A stretch of 64,000 nucleotides of DNA from Bacillota bacterium (GTDB taxonomy: Bacteria; Bacillota; SHA-98; UBA4971): the NCBI GenBank assembly GCA_014360195.1, contig JACIXY010000008.1, forward strand, positions 27,406 through 91,405, written 5' to 3'. The position numbers and the translations under genes are program-made. Shown here piece after piece: positions 62,649-64,000 of this stretch (its first letter is position 1; every line of letters begins with the position of its first letter). The notes under the pieces are model-generated. The model did no database searches. It saw only the letters and a list, made by a program, of their open reading frames with translations, and was not told where the DNA came from.

Positions 62649-63797
62649 CCTGACCTCTATCTTGTCCCTCGTCACCATCACCACTTCGACCCTGGGGCTT
62701 GCCAGGGAGTCGAGCCTTGCCGCGAGGTCGTCCACGTTGCCTGTGGTCTGGACGTCTATTACGGCAATGTTGTTCTCGAAGGTTCTGCGGTACACCGCTG
62801 TGACACCCCGCATGTCTTTGAGGGCCTGCATGATCTGGTTCATCTGGGTGTAAGAGCACCCGTTGACGATAAGCTGAATCGTGCGTGTGCCACCCGAGGC
62901 TCCGCCTCCGGCGCGCTTGGGAAGCTCCCATATGAGACGCGAGGCCACATCGTCAGCCACCGCCTTTATGGCCTCGAGGCCCGCAACGTCCGCCGAGAGC
63001 TGCGCCTTGGTGGCCTGTGGCGTCTCGGCCCAGATGATCTGCCCCGTCTGAGTGAGCACGGCCCTGAGCGTCCCGAAGGCCATGCACGACTGGAAGGTGA
63101 AATTGCCGGACCTCGTCGAGGTGAGGAACTTGCTGTTCACATCGCCCACGATGACTATGTCCGCGGCGAACCTCTCGCCCAGGGTGATGGCGGCGCTGAT
63201 GTCGCCCTGCATGGCGCGCTTCGCCGTGTCGCTCGCCTTGATAGCCTCTATCTGCCGCTGGTCCACAAGGTGGTAGCGGACGGCCGAGAGCTTTTCAACT
63301 ATCTTGGTCTCAGCGATCGATGTAGCAAGAGGGCTGCTGAGGTTCTTCTCGTCTACGAGGACCATTATCGTTGGGTTCCCCATCATGTCAATGAGTATGG
63401 CCAGAGCCTGTAGGTCCGACCTTATGTCTCCCCTCGCAACCCTTGCCCGAATCTTCACATGCACGAGACCGTCGGGCGTCTGCCAGTAATCACCCAGGAT
63501 CTGGTAAGACTGGACGTACCCTCCGGCCTGGCTGACAACCCTGTCGTAAAACACCCTGAAATCGGACATGTCGGTGCGACTTGCTATCGACACGCCTGCG
63601 CCCTGCTCAATGGCGACCCTGTACGCATCGCGCAGGGCCTCATCGCGCGCCCGCGCCACATCGCCCCCGACCACGGCACCGACCCCCTCCGCCACCACCT
63701 CAACGGTCTGGGCAGCGACCGGGGCCGGGTGAGTGCCTGCGGCAAGGCCGAGAAGCAGAAAGGCAACCACAGCCGCCCAGAAATGCCCTCTCTTCAC
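62637..63797 (-). CDS. FlgT-like secreted protein
   Basis: A 386-residue exported protein with signal peptide (WAAVVAFLLLGLAAGTHPA). The N-terminal domain (VVAEGVGAVVGGDVARARDE then ALRDAYRVAIEQGAGVSI) fits the FlgT N-terminal/LPP20-like family; the middle part is CsgG/FlgT-like (AAITLGERFAADIVIVGDVN), and the C-terminal strand pair (VEVVMVTRDKIEVRVM) closes it. The GTG at 63797 follows AAGGAGGG by eight bases. In Vibrio FlgT is part of the flagellar H-ring; here no flagellar genes are seen, so a general envelope role is more likely. Confidence 0.75.
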   Translation of the reverse strand: MKRGHFWAAVVAFLLLGLAAGTHPAPVAAQTVEVVAEGVGAVVGGDVARARDEALRDAYRVAIEQGAGVSIASRTDMSDFRVFYDRVVSQAGGYVQSYQILGDYWQTPDGLVHVKIRARVARGDIRSDLQALAILIDMMGNPTIMVLVDEKNLSSPLATSIAETKIVEKLSAVRYHLVDQRQIEAIKASDTAKRAMQGDISAAITLGERFAADIVIVGDVNSKFLTSTRSGNFTFQSCMAFGTLRAVLTQTGQIIWAETPQATKAQLSADVAGLEAIKAVADDVASRLIWELPKRAGGGASGGTRTIQLIVNGCSYTQMNQIMQALKDMRGVTAVYRRTFENNIAVIDVQTTGNVDDLAARLDSLASPRVEVVMVTRDKIEVRVMR

Positions 63798-64000
63798 CAG
63801 CGATCCCTCCTTCGTTCCTTCTTCCTTCATTCCTCTTTTCGCGCGCAAGACCGGTCACGCTGCACCGAAGCCCTACGTGCCGGTCTCTGCCTGGGCACGG
63901 CGAGCCCGACCGGAGCTGGCCAGGCGCCTGTCCGAAGGCGGGCCCGCCGCCGGCCGGGTGCCTGGTTCCCGGATACATGAGCCATCAGGTGCCCGGGGAC
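63798..64000 (-). other. Window-edge segment
   Basis: About 200 GC-rich bases upstream of the FlgT-like gene. I see no reading frame with a ribosome site, no -10 box and no hairpin with a U-tract. Confidence 0.4.

Overview
The window reads as a chromosomal segment of a high-GC, diderm, endospore-forming member of the Firmicutes (Bacillota). Two gene sets that rarely sit together support this. One is a nearly complete outer-membrane and lipopolysaccharide cluster (BamA, TamB, Skp/OmpH, LpxA/B/C/D/I, LptA/C/D/F-type proteins, an MsbA-like ABC protein). The other is a Firmicutes sporulation and cell-wall block (spoIID, spoIIQ-like, spoIIID, mreB/mbl, murA) followed by the Bacillus-type rpmE-tdk-prfA-prmC-ywl neighbourhood. 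I infer a Limnochordia-like or related uncultivated lineage, but no marker in the window fixes the taxon. Every convincing protein gene is on the minus strand except a toxin remnant near 17.4-17.6 kb. Many starts are GTG or TTG behind strong GGAGG-type sites, and 4-bp ATGA/TTGA/GTGA overlaps are common.

Right to left, in the direction of transcription: (1) 64-61.6 kb, secreted FlgT-like and CsgG-like envelope proteins; (2) 61.4-59 kb, guaB with its own promoter, then a DUF4384/PEGA surface protein and a terminator; (3) 58.9-55.9 kb, asnS and a TPR/FN3 secreted protein; (4) 55.8-54.4 kb, a FAD-dependent oxidoreductase; (5) 54.3-51.2 kb, a short transcription unit encoding a 39-residue peptide between a strong promoter and tandem terminators, an ABC-2 exporter, and a string of very small genes that includes a 56-residue paralogous pair; (6) 51.1-43.5 kb, a translation/nucleotide operon (rpmE, tdk, DUF1385, prfA, prmC, sua5, ywlE, rpiB, upp, dCMP deaminase); (7) 43.5-35.3 kb, wecA-wecB-murA and then spoIID-spoIIQ-spoIIID-mreB, with candidate forespore (sigma-F) and mother-cell (sigma-E) promoters; (8) 34.9-31 kb, a phosphodiester glycosidase-like protein and an S55 peptidase-like protein; (9) 30.9-1 kb, the outer-membrane cluster: tamB, bamA, two Skp-like proteins, lpxD, two small barrels, the lpt genes, an unusual ABC permease/ATPase pair, then lpxC-fabZ-lpxA-lpxI-lpxB, an lpxB paralogue and the start of an MsbA-like transporter.

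Together these genes cover lipid A synthesis (LpxA, C, D, I, B), inner-membrane flipping (MsbA-like), LPS extraction and transport (LptF/G, C, A, D), barrel insertion (BamA, Skp) and inter-membrane lipid transport (TamB). The spore genes place this in a cell that must remodel two membranes during engulfment.

The most notable items are: the 935-residue EAA-loop permease with a GlnQ-type ATPase inside the LPS cluster; a 14-nt G tract inside lpxD; a 43-residue repeat present about 14 times in TamB; a family of three ~120-bp palindromic intergenic elements; and the microprotein cluster beside the ABC-2 exporter. No tRNA, rRNA, CRISPR array, intact insertion sequence or prophage was seen.
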